Source: Actinomyces ruminis
GTDB taxonomy: Bacteria; Actinomycetota; Actinomycetes; Actinomycetales; Actinomycetaceae
Direction of reading: 5' to 3'
Length of the DNA: 64,000 nucleotides
Assembly: GCF_002154335.2 (NCBI RefSeq)
Contig: NZ_MTPX02000042.1
Coordinates: 62,001-126,000 of the forward strand
Positions 8,668 to 18,053 of the stretch are shown here, one piece after another. Both the position numbers and the translations under genes were made by a program. The notes below the pieces were generated by a model. It saw nothing but the letters and a program-made list of their open reading frames with translations. It made no database searches and had not been told where the DNA came from. Each line of letters opens with the position of its first letter. The first letter of the stretch is position 1.

Positions 8668-10265
8668 GTGACGACATCTCCCCACAGCGCCACCGTGAGC
8701 GAGCAGGACCGGGTCGGCCCCGTCCTCGTGGTCGACTTCGGCGCCCAGTACGCCCAGCTCATCGCCCGCCGCGTGCGCGAGGCGAGCGTCTACTCCGAGA
8801 TCGTGCCCCACACCATGCCGGCGGGGGAGATGCTGGCCAAGCATCCGGCCGCCGTGATCCTGTCCGGTGGCCCGGCCTCCGTCTATGCCGACGCGCCCCG
8901 GGTCGACCCGCCCTGTTCGACGCGGGCGTGCCCGTGCTGGGCATCTGCTACGGCTTCCAGACCATGGCCCAGGCCCTCGGCGGCACCGTCGGGCGCACCG
9001 GCACGCGCGAGTACGGGCACACCGACGCCGACGTCGCCACCGACTCCCGCCTGTTCGCCGGCACTCCCGCCCGGCAGGCGGTCTGGATGAGCCACGGCGA
9101 CGCCGTGCAGGCCGCCCCGGACGGATTCGCCGTCACGGCCTCCACCGCTCAGACGCCGGTGGCCGCCTTCGAGGACCCCGCCCGGCGCCTGTACGGGCTG
9201 CAGTGGCACCCCGAGGTGCTGCACTCGCAGTTCGGGCAGCGGGCGCTGGAGAACTTCTTACGCGACGGCGCCGGCATCCCCGCCACCTGGACGCCGGGCA
9301 ACATCATCGACGAGCAGGTCGAGGCCATCCGGGAGCGGGTGGGCGACGCCCACGTCATCTGCGGCCTGTCCGGCGGGGTCGACTCCTCCGTGGCCGCGGC
9401 CCTGGTGCACCGGGCCATCGGGGACCAGCTCACCTGCATCTTCGTGGACCACGGCCTGCTGCGCGCCGGCGAGCGTGAGCAGGTGGAGCGCGACTACGCC
9501 CGGGGCATGGGCATCCGCGTGATCACCGTGGACGAGTCCGAGCGCTTCATGACCGCGCTCGCGGGCGTCGCCGAGCCCGAGGCCAAGCGCAAGATCATCG
9601 GCCGGGAGTTCATCCGCTCCTTCGAGGCCGCCCAGCGGCGCGTGGTCGCGGAGGTCGGCGCCGCCGGGGGAGAGATCAAGTTCCTGGTGCAGGGCACGCT
9701 GTACCCGGACGTGGTCGAGTCCGGCGGCGGCGAGGGCGCGGCCAACATCAAGAGCCACCACAACGTGGGCGGCCTGCCGGACGACCTGGACTTCGAGCTG
9801 ATCGAGCCGCTGCGCGCCCTGTTCAAGGACGAGGTGCGCGCCATCGGCCGGGAGCTGGGCGTGCCCGAAGGGATCGTGTCCCGCCAGCCCTTCCCCGGGC
9901 CGGGGCTGGGTATTCGCGTCATCGGTGAGGTGACCGCGGAGAACCTGCGCATTCTGCGGGCGGCGGATGCGATCGCCCGCGAGGAGCTGACGGCCGCCGG
10001 GCTGGATGAGGAGATCTGGCAGTGTCCGGTGGTGCTGCTGGCCGATGTGCACTCGGTGGGCGTACAGGGTGACGGGCGCACCTACGGGCACCCCGTGGTG
10101 CTGCGGCCGGTGAGCAGCGAGGACGCCATGACGGCGGACTGGACGCGTCTGCCCTACGACGTGCTGGCCCGCATCTCCACGCGTATCACCAACGCCGTCC
10201 CGGAAGTCAACCGCGTAGTGCTGGACGTGACCAGCAAGCCCCCCGCCACCATCGAGTGGGAATGA
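8668..10265 (+). CDS. guaA: GMP synthase (glutamine-hydrolysing), one frameshift
   Basis: Makes GMP from XMP, ATP and glutamine. N-terminal GATase: [20 protein letters not shown], nucleophile Cys in LGICYGFQ, catalytic WHPEV. ATP-pyrophosphatase: [14 protein letters not shown]-loop, then [15 protein letters not shown] and the C-terminal dimerisation domain ending ATIEWE. After ADAPRVDP (about 8909) the frame changes by one missing base. Corrected length is about 530 residues. GTG at 8668 is the chosen start; GTG 8662 or 8695 are possible. The last 168 bp are repeated at 12168-12335, so the 3' end is an integration site. Confidence 0.93.
10098..10265 (+). repeat. Direct repeat at guaA 3' end, island left boundary
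   Basis: These 168 bp encode the last 55 residues of GuaA and align without gaps to 12168-12335 (offset exactly 2070 bp) with about a dozen, mostly synonymous, differences. It is likely the element-supplied 3' end that restores guaA after integration. Confidence 0.85.
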
Positions 10266-10569
10266 TCTGTCTCTGGCTGGGTGACGTACTGACGACAGTC
10301 GGGCACCTTTTTATGGAGATACGCTCGACTTGCCGCCGTCACGTCGTTCCGATCGGCAACGGGACAGTAAAGCAACCGACGGCAACCTGGTTGAGCAGTG
10401 TAAAGGCGTTTTGGGCTGGTCATGTCTGTTGACCGTGAGCCGGAGCATTATGACGGCATGTTTTACTAAATGTGCGACATGTCGTTGGTGAAATTGGCGC
10501 TTTGAAGGCGGGTGGGCGGCCGCAGGCCATTGGCTTATAGTTGAGTTTCTGGAAGTCGCCCGAGGTGTG
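10266..10569. other. Noncoding left part of the island
   Basis: I see no credible gene here. Base composition is mixed (TTTTTA, TTTTACTAAATGT tracts). It may hold remains of an integrase or its promoter, but nothing is recognisable. Confidence 0.4.
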
Positions 10570-10827
10570 TCACCGTATGAAGTTTTTGGTAATGGCGACT
10601 ATTTTGCCTCCGCGATGGATGGCGGCGCCGATCTGAGTTTTGAACCGTACTGCGAAGGTGGCAGCGGCGGCTGCAGCAGTGCCGATCCAGGCGATTCGAC
10701 TCTTCTTTTTGTCTCCGCAGCTTCGGCAAATCGTTTCCCCTTGAGGGATGGCTTTGGTGCATTGTTTACAGTGGTTTTCGGTAGTTGCTTCTGTGGGGCC
10801 GATTTTGGGGTCAGGAGCTATGTTCAT
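10570..10827 (-). CDS. Small zinc-ribbon membrane protein, function unknown
   Basis: 85 residues. CKQC ... CRSCG (about residues 20-37) is a treble-clef/zinc-ribbon type CxxC pair, followed by basic KKKSR and a single hydrophobic helix (IAWIGTAAAAAATFAVRF). The start overlaps the end of the upstream gene by 17 bp, which implies translational coupling. It is unlike its high-GC neighbours in base use, consistent with island origin. No function can be assigned. Confidence 0.6.
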   Translation of the reverse strand: MNIAPDPKIGPTEATTENHCKQCTKAIPQGETICRSCGDKKKSRIAWIGTAAAAAATFAVRFKTQIGAAIHRGGKIVAITKNFIR

Positions 10828-12015
10828 CGTGGTCCTTGGTGTGGCTGGTTGGGGCGTGGTACTGGATGGCAGTGTTGTCTTCAGAGTCGGGGCTAATTGT
10901 CTCTGATGGGATCGTCGGTACGGCGCATTGTTCTATTCCTGGTGGCGGGTGGATGGTCTGGGTGGGTCCATTTTGGTCGGCGAGAAATGAGGTCGCATTA
11001 GTGTGTGCTTCATGCAGGATATTGATGACGCGGTGCATGTCGCGTTCTGTAAAACTATTCAGTGCGAGGAGAGTTTCGTGTTCGTGAAGGTCGAGATCTT
11101 CGATGGTCCGTGTGAACTGGCGGAGTGCTGTTCTTGCCGCTTCGGGTTCCCCTAGAATTAAGTATGTGGCCGCTTCTATCTGGGTTGCTCTAGTAACTTG
11201 TTCGAGAGCGATGAAGAGACGCTCGGCGGTGGCGGCATTCGTGGGCCTGCTGTTTGGGTTGATTGCATCCTTCGCAGTCTGCAGCGCGCCAGGGTGCATC
11301 TTGCTGGTGAGGAAATCTAGGTCTCGGCGAATTGAGGCGGTGAGTTGTGTGCGTCCGTCGATTGCTCGGGTCTGAGCTTCCATGAGTCGAGCCTCACGCT
11401 GCCGGGCCGAGCGGATGCTTCGCGCCTGTTCGAATTGATACCATGCGGATTCCACAAGAGCGAGGCGGTCATCCTGAAGGCCCTCAGTAATGGAAGCTAT
11501 GATGGATCGGAGGTCATCGAGTTCAGCAAGAACCTGATTGAGCGCGATCTGAGTGGCAAGGTTAGCTCGCGCACCTGCAAGATCAGGAGTGAGAGTAAGT
11601 TCCTCGAGGCGGATTGTATGTTCGTACCGTTTATGCTGATTGATGAGAGTAGGGAGTATTTCACCTGTCTTGTCGAACTGGAAGGTCAGCGTTCCGTCGT
11701 CGATAAGTTTCTGGAGGCCTCGAGGTATGTCGGCGAGAGGTACTGTTCGCCGAGGTTGGCGCGGATCCAATCGATGATGCTAGGCACAGTTCGCTGGAGA
11801 TTAGTGGCGTTGAGGAAAAGTGTTCGGAAGTCTGCGCTGTCCCGGACGGGATTCCAGATGGAGGTGGCATCAGTCGGGTATCGCGGTTCGACAACTTCCC
11901 CCTGTACCTTGGTCGTTGCGATCGGGCGGTTCGTGGCGCTGTCTGTGTAGCCGCACTCGGGGCAGGTACGGGCTTCGGGGGCCACCTGGGTATGGCAGCG
12001 GGGGCAGGCGCTCAT
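10811..12015 (-). CDS. Zinc-ribbon protein with helical body, function unknown, one frameshift
   Basis: Begins MSACPRCHTQVAPEARTCPECG, a classical zinc ribbon (two CxxC). The first 100 residues continue to IIDWIRANLGE; the frame then shifts by one missing base (about 11740) to VPLADIPRGLQKLIDDGTLTFQF and a long helical region with many Glu/Arg/Leu heptad-like stretches. The tail is low-complexity and acidic. Corrected length is about 400 residues. Two overlapping genes (11686-12015 and 10811-11770) are an alternative reading. It is probably an operon with the small zinc-ribbon membrane protein. Unrecognised family; island location raises the possibility of a defence or stress role, which is only a guess. 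Confidence 0.6.
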
Positions 12016-12167
12016 GAACGCGGATCCTTTTCGAGTACGGTATCTACGTGGAGACAGATTAACTGTTGCTACAAGGCTGGGCGGCGTCTCGCGTACCTTT
12101 GCTCATCTCAGTCCTACAACAGTCGACTCTTCCGTGTCGGGTAACGGAGCTCGAACCTTGCCCGGTG

Positions 12168-12335
12168 CTGCTGCGGCCGGTGAGTAGCGAGGACGCCATG
12201 ACGGCGGACTGGACGCGGCTGCCCTACGACGTGCTGGCCCGCATCTCCACACGCATCGCCAACGTCGTCCCGGAGGTCAACCGCGTGGTGCTGGACGTGA
12301 CCAGCAAGCCCCCCGCCACCATTGAGTGGGAGTAA
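12168..12335 (+). pseudogene. Displaced guaA 3' end (island right boundary)
   Basis: Encodes [19 protein letters not shown] to ATIEWE and a stop, matching the GuaA C-terminus with two residue changes (IAN for ITN, VVPE for AVPE). There is no start or upstream GuaA sequence, so it is not a gene. It most likely represents the original chromosomal 3' end left on the far side when the island integrated. Confidence 0.85.
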
Positions 12336-12438
12336 CGGCTGACGTCTCCTGGGCGGCGAGGCAGAGCTAGCATACAGGTATATTTTGCACCGCTTCGCTG
12401 ATATGATGTGTCTTGATGGAAAGAGGCATGTCGTGGCA

Positions 12439-12678
12439 ATGAGGCAGATCGCCACGAGGGTCGACGCGGAGCAGGCTGAGCTCTTCAAGGAGACTACGAG
12501 GAAGCTCGGCACCACCACGGCGGACGCTTTGCGCATGTTTGTGACCGCCTTCAACAGCCACTGTGGCTTCCCCTACGACGTGCGCCTCTCGGAGGACGTC
12601 GAGCCCTTCGCGACCGAGGAGGACGCCATCCGATTCGCAACCGATCTCTCCCTGAAGACGATCAATGAAGCGCGGTGA
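12439..12678 (+). CDS. RelB/DinJ-family antitoxin
   Basis: About 80 residues from ATG 12439 (MRQIATRVDAEQAELFKETT), with GGAAAGAGG 13 bp upstream; the in-frame GTG at 12433 is also possible. The N-terminal ribbon-helix-helix and the phrase LGTTTADALRMFVTAF are typical of RelB/DinJ antitoxins, which bind DNA and neutralise an mRNA-cleaving toxin. The 3' end overlaps the next gene by 14 bp, as in toxin-antitoxin operons. The toxin partner is broken. Confidence 0.8.
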   Translation: MRQIATRVDAEQAELFKETTRKLGTTTADALRMFVTAFNSHCGFPYDVRLSEDVEPFATEEDAIRFATDLSLKTINEAR

Positions 12679-12881
12679 GGTTTGGACGCTGCGGGACGAC
12701 GCCTACGCAAGTTCCTGTCAACCCGAGTGAAGGAAACGGGCTTGCGAAGCCGAGCTATGTGATGACCGAGAAGATCGTCACTGTGGACAAACAACTTCTC
12801 GGTAAGCGAGTTGGCATCCTGGACGAAGTGGACATGGCCGAGATCTCGCGGCAGCTCGTCGCCGTCTTGGGCCTGGGGTAG
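12665..12881 (+). pseudogene. MazF/PemK-type toxin, internally deleted
   Basis: ATG 12665 starts MKRGEVWTLRDDAY, the MazF/PemK N-terminus, then stops after 21 codons. A second frame resumes with NPSEGNGLAKPSYVMTEKI and VGILDEVDMAEISRQLVAVLGL, the family C-terminus. About 30 central residues are gone and the frame is shifted, so no working endoribonuclease can be made. The antitoxin upstream is intact. Pairing a RelB-type antitoxin with a MazF-type toxin is a known hybrid arrangement. Confidence 0.8.
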
Positions 12882-13080
12882 GCACGAGTAACCTTAAGAG
12901 ACTCTTCCGGTTTGGGGCATGGGAGTTGATGGGTACGGGTGTGTCAGGACCGATGGCAAACACTTCCGATGCTAGCGAGAGGTCGACGCTGCACGGCACG
13001 GAGGTGCTGGGAGTACGCGGCACGGGGAGCGGCGGAGGTGCGGGGACCGCGGAAGAAGGTGTTGGGTACGCCTCTTCGGC

Positions 13081-13173
13081 GTCTACTACGCCCCTTGGGC
13101 GTCTGCTGAAGGCTCCGCAGCCCTTCAACAAACACCTAACCGGCGTAGTAGAGCACGAACTGGCGTAGTAGAC
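13081..13173. repeat. Dyad box array, GTCTACTACGCC type (2 forward + 2 reverse)
   Basis: GTCTACTACGCC at 13081-13092 pairs perfectly with GGCGTAGTAGAC at 13162-13173. Inner boxes at 13101 (degenerate) and GGCGTAGTAGAG at 13142-13153 are each 20 bp inward. Both pairs share one dyad centre (13127). It sits in a 500-bp gene-free stretch (12882-13389) in which I see no other structure. Confidence 0.7.
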
Positions 13174-13389
13174 GACCCCAGTCTTCGGGATCAACACGTC
13201 GTGCCCCGGGATGACTGAGCCACGACCTACTGGCGCAGCCTCAAGTGTTCACAGTCCTTGTCTGCCCCTCAGGGCAAGCTGGCGCGATCTGATAGCAGGT
13301 TGGCGCGCAATGATGTTCGCGAGCGCTCCGTCGTCCGCTAGCTTGTTCTCGCTATCAACCGCAGGACAATGATCGGAAGGGCGGAAGGC

Positions 13390-14183
13390 ATGGCGCAGAC
13401 GGCGCTCATCACGGGAAGCTACGGCGGGCTCGGAACCTGCTTCGCGAACATCCACGCCAAGACCGGAGGCGACCTCATCCTGGTCGGCCGCAGTCAGGCC
13501 AAGCTCGACGCGCAAGCGCAGGAGATGCGGGAGAAGTACGGCGTGAACGTCGAGACGATCGCTGCAGACCTATCGAAGGCCGACGACGTCCAGCACATCT
13601 ACGAAACCTGCCGGGACAACGGCTGGCTTCCCGACTACCTCATCAACAACGCGGGCTTCGGCGGCCAGGGCGACTTCGCCCGCGAACGCACCATGGAGCA
13701 GGACCTCTCGATGATCGCCGTGAACATCGAGGCCCCCACGCGCATGCTCAAGCTCTTCCTGCCCGACATGATCGAGCGCGGCAGCGGCAAGATCCTGAAT
13801 GTCAGCTCCACGGCCGCCACCATGCCCGGGCCCCTCCAGGCCGTCTACTACGCCACGAAGTCGTATGTCACCTCCTGGTCGAACGCCCTGTGGCGCGAGC
13901 TCGCGGGCACGGGCGTCACCGTGACTTGCCTGATGCCCGGCGCCATGCGTACCGGCTTCGCCGACGCGGGCGCCTCACAGACACCAGCCTGTTCGCCAAT
14001 GCGGTCGACCCCACGGCGGTCGCCCAGGACGGTTACGACGGGATGCTCGCGGGCAAGCTCAATGTGACCAGCGGCCTGCCTGGTTGGCAGCGTCCCATGA
14101 TGAGACTCGCGCCGCTTTTCCCCAAGAAGAGGATGCTGAATTTCGTCTACGACCAGCAGGTGGCGGGCAGCGCGAAGAAGTAG
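13390..14183 (+). CDS. Short-chain dehydrogenase/reductase, one frameshift
   Basis: Start chosen at ATG 13390, which has GGAAGG nine bases upstream. Rossmann motif TGSYGGLG, NNAGFGG, catalytic Ser in NVSSTA and YYATKS (Tyr/Lys) are all present. Near 13976 one missing C (GCGCCTCAC for GCGCCCTCAC) shifts the frame; the C-terminus then reads LTDTSLFANAVDPTAVAQDGYDGMLAGK. Corrected length is about 264 residues. It is followed by an AraC-type regulator 44 bp downstream. The substrate is unknown. Confidence 0.8.
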
Positions 14184-14227
14184 CGCCCCGGGCCAGGCAT
14201 GACCATGGGCGATCCGAAGGAGGCCAG

Positions 14228-15207
14228 ATGAGGCGGTTCATGCTCGACGGGCGCTACGGCCAGTTGCTTGAGGCGCATGGCATTGACGTGCGGGAGCCCC
14301 TGCTGAAGGCGCGCCTTCCCGAAGACACATTCAACCACCCCAACCCCACGATGACGGCCGAGGCTACTACGCCTTCATGGAGGCTGTGGGCGGTATGTGT
14401 CCGGACGAAGAGACAGCCTTTGAACTCGCCACCTGTGAGGGCCTGGAGCAGTTCAGCCCTCCCATCTTCGCCGCGTTCTGCTCGCCCGACGGGCGCACCT
14501 GCGTTGAGCGCCTGGCCCGCTACAAGAAGCTAATAGGGCCACTATCGTTCAGCGTCTCCGAGGAGGCCGACACGCTGACGGTGGAAATGCTCGACGACGC
14601 AGGCAGGGTGATCCCCGGCTTCCTCGCCATGTGCGAGGCGGCGTTCCTTGTGAACATTCTTCGCCGTGCGACCAAGGAACAGATCACTCCCGTCCACGCG
14701 TCAACGGAGAAGGCCTTCGCAGACGATGCCGCCATGGCATTCCTCGGATGTGCCGTGGAGCACGAGCCCCGCAATGTCCTCGCCTTCTCCGCCTCAGACA
14801 TGCGAATCCCCTTTGTCACTCGAAACGACGCCATGTGGGGCTACTTCGAGCCCGAGATGGCAAGGCGTCGGGCGGAGCTCGATGCCGACGCCACCTTCTC
14901 CGCCCGCGTCCGCAGCACCCTCACCGAGATGCTGCCGGCCGGTGCCTCCGACGCCGAGGAGGCCGCCCGCAAACTCGGCATGAGCCGCCGCACGATGCAA
15001 CGCCGCCTGGCCGACGAGGGAACCACCTTCCAGGCGCAGCTCAACCACACGCGCGAACTCCTGGCCAAGCACTACTTGGGAAACACCGAGATGCGCACCG
15101 ACGAGATCGCCTACCTGCTGGGATACATCGAGCGCAACAGCTTCCTGCGCGCCTTCAGCGCATGGACCGGCACGAGCCCGAGCGAGTATCGCGCCTCCCG
15201 GCCCTGA
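14228..15207 (+). CDS. AraC-family regulator with N-terminal arabinose-binding-like domain, one frameshift
   Basis: MRRFMLDGRYGQLLEAHGID starts at 14228 with GAAGGAGG upstream. One base is missing at about 14361, after which the frame reads GYYAFMEAVGGMCPDEETA. The N-terminal two thirds match the arabinose-binding-like domain of OruR/ArgR-type AraC proteins. The C-terminal helix-turn-helix pair is clear (AARKLGMSRRTMQRRLADEG; TDEIAYLLGYIERNSFLRAF). It probably senses a small molecule and controls the adjacent SDR. Corrected length is about 327 residues. Confidence 0.82.
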
Positions 15208-15327
15208 GAGCGATCCTGCCGCTTGGGTGACTCGGGGGAGAGGTGGAGCGGCTGCTTCCGCGCCGTCTCGGGGATTGGCAGTAGAGTCGGGATCGAACCC
15301 GCGCACGCGACAATGAAGGAGACCGCA

Positions 15328-16310
15328 GTGGACTTCACCTCCAACCAGCGCCCCGCCGACATGGAGCGCATCACCACCCCAGAGCTGGCGGACGCCTTCA
15401 TCGCCGAGGCCGTCGACGCCGTGCGCGCGCAGGTGGGTGACGGCAAGGTGCTGCTGGCCCTGTCCGGCGGCGTCGACTCCTCCGTCGTCGCCGCCCTGCT
15501 CATCAAGGCGATTGGTAAGCAGCTGATCAGCGTCCACGTCAACCACGGCCTGATGCGCAAGGGCGAGTCCGAGCAGGTGATCGAGGTCTTCCGGGACGGG
15601 CTGGACGCCAACCTCGTCTACGTCGACGCCGCCGACCGGTTCCTGAAACTGCTGGCGGGTGTGGCCGAGCCCGAGGCCAAGCGCAAGCTCATCGGGGCGG
15701 AGTTCATCAACGTCTTCGCCGAGGAGGCCGCGAAGCTTGAGGGTGTCGGCTTCCTGGGTCAGGGCACGATCTATCCCGACATTCTTGAGTCCGCTGACGG
15801 CGTCAAGGCTCACCACAACGTCGGCGGCCTGCCCGAGGACCTGGACTTCGAGCTGGTGGAGCCCGTCAAGCTGCTGTACAAGGACGAGGTGCGCGTGGTC
15901 GGCAGGCGGCTCGGCCTGCCGCAGTCCATGGTGGAGCGCCAGCCCTTCCCCGGCCCGGGGCTGGGGGTGCGCTGCCTGGGCGCGATCACCCGCGACCGCC
16001 TGGAGGCGCTGCGCGAGGCCGACGCCGTCGTCCGCGAGGAGATCGAGCCGCCGGCCAGGACATCTGGCAGTACTTCTGCGTGGTGCCCGACATGCGTGCC
16101 ACCGGCGTGCGCGACGGCAAGCGCGCCTTCGACTGGCCCGTCATCATCCGCTGCGTCAACACCGTCGACGCCATGACCGCCGAGGTGCCCGAGCTCGACT
16201 GGCCGCTGCTGCGGCGGATCACCGACCGCATCCTGGCGGAGGTCCCCGGCGTGTGCCGCGTGGCCTACGACCTGACCCCCAAGCCCATCGGCACCATCGA
16301 ATGGGAGTAG
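15328..16310 (+). CDS. GMP-synthase-like ATP-pyrophosphatase without GATase domain, one frameshift
   Basis: Start chosen at GTG 15328, preceded by AAGGAG with six-base spacing. Contains [17 protein letters not shown] (P-loop), [30 protein letters not shown] and a C-terminus ending [11 protein letters not shown], so it is a GuaA homologue lacking the glutamine amidotransferase half. Ammonia-dependent GMP synthesis or AMPylation of another substrate are possible. One base is missing near 16048, between VVREEIE and GQDIWQYFC. About 328 residues corrected. It lies 5 kb from the full-length guaA. Confidence 0.82.
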
Positions 16311-16347
16311 ACGGTCGGATCCCTGTCGCGGTGAGGCTGGCGGGAAA

Positions 16348-16467
16348 TGTCCAAATTCGGCACGAATGGGGCCGACGGCGTCCGAGGCCGCGAACAAAAC
16401 GTTGGAATCATGCGGCTGCCGTAACGGCTTACAGTGGCATCGGCGGTGTTTTTGCCGGTTTTGGACA
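16348..16467 (+). repeat. 120-bp TGTC/GACA element, copy 2
   Basis: Terminal inverted repeats TGTCCAAATTCGGCA and TGCCGGTTTTGGACA (13 of 15 paired). CGTTGGAATCATGCGG starts at offset 52, as in the other copies. It begins 38 bp after the GMP-synthase-like gene. Confidence 0.8.
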
Positions 16468-16535
16468 TTCCGCTCCGGCGTACGCACCACAGGGACGCCG
16501 GTACGCATGTGTGCGGGAACCTACAATTGCGCCCG

Positions 16536-17110
16536 ATGACGATCGAAGACGATGCAGTTGTAATTCGACCCCTGCGGCGCGAGGAGGCGCCCCTGCTGGA
16601 GGACTTCCTGCTGGAGGCCGTCTACGTGCCCGAGGACTTCACCGGGCAGGTGCCACGCAGCGTCATCCACGACGACCCCAAGTGCCGCGCACACTTCGAG
16701 GGCTTCGGAACCCTTCCGGACGACCGGGCGCTGGTTGCGGAAGTCGATGGCCGAGTAGTGGGCGCCTGCTGGGTGCGCACGACCGACTGCTACGGCCGCC
16801 TCGACGACGACCACACGCCGGCCTTCGCCATCTCCCTGTATCGGGAGTTCCGGGGCCGGGGGATCGGAACGCGCATGATGCAGCACATGCTCGAACAGCT
16901 GCGAGAGGCCGGCTACGAGCGCGCCTCGCTCGGCGTCGTCAAGGCAACCGGGCCGTGCACCTGTATGAGCGGCTGGGCTTCCGCATTGTGGGTGACGGCA
17001 GCGATGAGACCGAATGGCTAATGGTGTGCGACCTGCTCGCTGAAAAAGAACGCCCCGGCCGCGGCCCTCGTGCTGGGGCGCCCAGTGGAGCAGCCGGGCC
17101 CCACGCGTGA
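16536..17110 (+). CDS. GNAT-family N-acetyltransferase, one frameshift
   Basis: From ATG 16536: VVIRPLRREEAPLLEDFLLE, the acetyl-CoA-binding loop LYREFRGRGIGTRMMQHML (Q/RxxGxG/A) and, after a missing base near 16942, GNRAVHLYERLGFRIVGDG, the usual C-terminal NxxAxxLYxxxGF signature. Corrected length is about 191 residues, slightly longer than typical because of a Lys/Arg/Pro-rich tail. The acceptor substrate cannot be predicted. Confidence 0.8.
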
Positions 17111-17157
17111 ATTGGTGGCCTGCCGCTGTGTCTTGCTGTGCTGCTCCCGAACGCCAT

Positions 17158-17226
17158 CTGCCCGGTTGAAGTGGCGCCAACTGCCCGGTTCGAGTGATGC
17201 CAACTCCCGGGTCGGAGCAGGCTTTA
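17158..17226 (+). repeat. Three 23-bp direct repeats before an ATPase remnant
   Basis: Units start at 17158, 17181 and 17204 (CTGCCCGGTTGAAGTGGC.., CTGCCCGGTTCGAGTGAT.., CTCCCGGGTCGGAGCA..), each ending GCCAA in the first two. The 23-bp period equals that of the repeats at 18054 upstream of the intact ATPase. Confidence 0.6.
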
Positions 17227-17262
17227 TGCACTTCCTCGTTCTCTGACACGCCATGTCGCCAT

Positions 17263-17380
17263 CGCGGCCTTGTACGTATACCGCTACCGAGACAAGTCGG
17301 GGATGGAAGCCGACGCCGTCCTCGAGTTCGATGGCGGACCCACCATGAAGCTGTCTGACGACGCCCCGCCTTTCCCCTGA
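17263..17380 (+). pseudogene. Remnant of a DUF4143-type ATPase C-terminus
   Basis: Reads VYRYRDKSGMEADAVLEFDG then a stop. This matches LFHYRDKTGLEADAVVVLADG of the complete ATPase at 18170-19429 (residues about 331-351), the nuclease-like EADAVV...EVK region of the DUF4143 domain. No start or ATPase half is left. It shows that a second copy once stood here. Confidence 0.65.
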
Positions 17381-17504
17381 GCGCCTTGTGTCCGTGATCG
17401 GCGATTGGAGCGGCGATGCAACAACCCGTTGCTCGACGGGATGGGGGCTCTGTGGTGTTCTTGTGCTGCGGCACGGTTGGAGCGCCGCGGAACAGGAGAA
17501 CGAC

Positions 17505-17957
17505 ATGACAATCGGAGAGATCATCGCCGACGTCCGGGGGTCGCGGGGGATGACTCAGGGGGAGCTCGCGGAGCGGGTCATGGTGACCCGGCAGGCGGTC
17601 TCGCGCTGGGAGACTGGCGCCACCACCCCGGGCGTCGACATGTGCAAGCTGCTGGCCACCGCGCTCGACGTGCCGGTAACGCGCCTGCTCGAGGTGCCGC
17701 CCGGCCCGCACTGCCAGAGCTGCGGCATGCCCATTCCGAAGACGGAGCAGCACGGCAACGAGGCCAATGGGGTCAAGTCCGAGGACTACTGTTCCATGTG
17801 CTACCAGGACGGCGCATTTGTTGGTCCGGAGACCTTGGAGGAGCTGATCGAGCACAGCGCCCCGTACATGTCCGAGAGTGCACACATCACGGAGGATGAG
17901 GCCGTCTCCTACCTGAGCGCGGTCCTGCCCCAGCTGCGCCGCTGGAAGGAGCAGTAG
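17505..17957 (+). CDS. XRE-family regulator with C-terminal zinc ribbon
   Basis: Start ATG 17505 has AGGAG six bases upstream. Residues 1-60 form a Cro/CI helix-turn-helix (TQGELAERVMVTRQAVSRWE). Residues about 68-100 hold CQSCGMP...CSMCYQDG, a putative zinc-ribbon domain often found behind such helix-turn-helix domains. 150 residues, complete. It sits between an ATPase remnant and an intact ATPase, each preceded by 23-bp repeats, and is a candidate regulator of them. Confidence 0.85.
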   Translation: MTIGEIIADVRGSRGMTQGELAERVMVTRQAVSRWETGATTPGVDMCKLLATALDVPVTRLLEVPPGPHCQSCGMPIPKTEQHGNEANGVKSEDYCSMCYQDGAFVGPETLEELIEHSAPYMSESAHITEDEAVSYLSAVLPQLRRWKEQ

Positions 17958-18053
17958 GCTGCGGTTTTGGCCCGGCTGGCGACGCCGGTTCGGGCTGCGG
18001 AGGTGGCGACTCGTGCAGGCGCCCGTCATCGCTGCGGTCGGCGGCGCCGCACG

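Larger units (their letters stand above)
10266..12167. mobile_element. Small genomic island integrated in the 3' end of guaA
   Basis: The segment between the two guaA 3' ends is visibly AT-richer than its surroundings and carries two minus-strand genes with zinc ribbons. No integrase is present, so it is a remnant or depends on one elsewhere. The 3' end of guaA is a known integration hotspot for genomic islands (established knowledge). Age is suggested by the divergence of the repeats. Confidence 0.75.

Noticed and set aside
12168-12335. Independent small gene
   Set aside because: It has no start of its own and equals the guaA 3' end; it is a boundary repeat.
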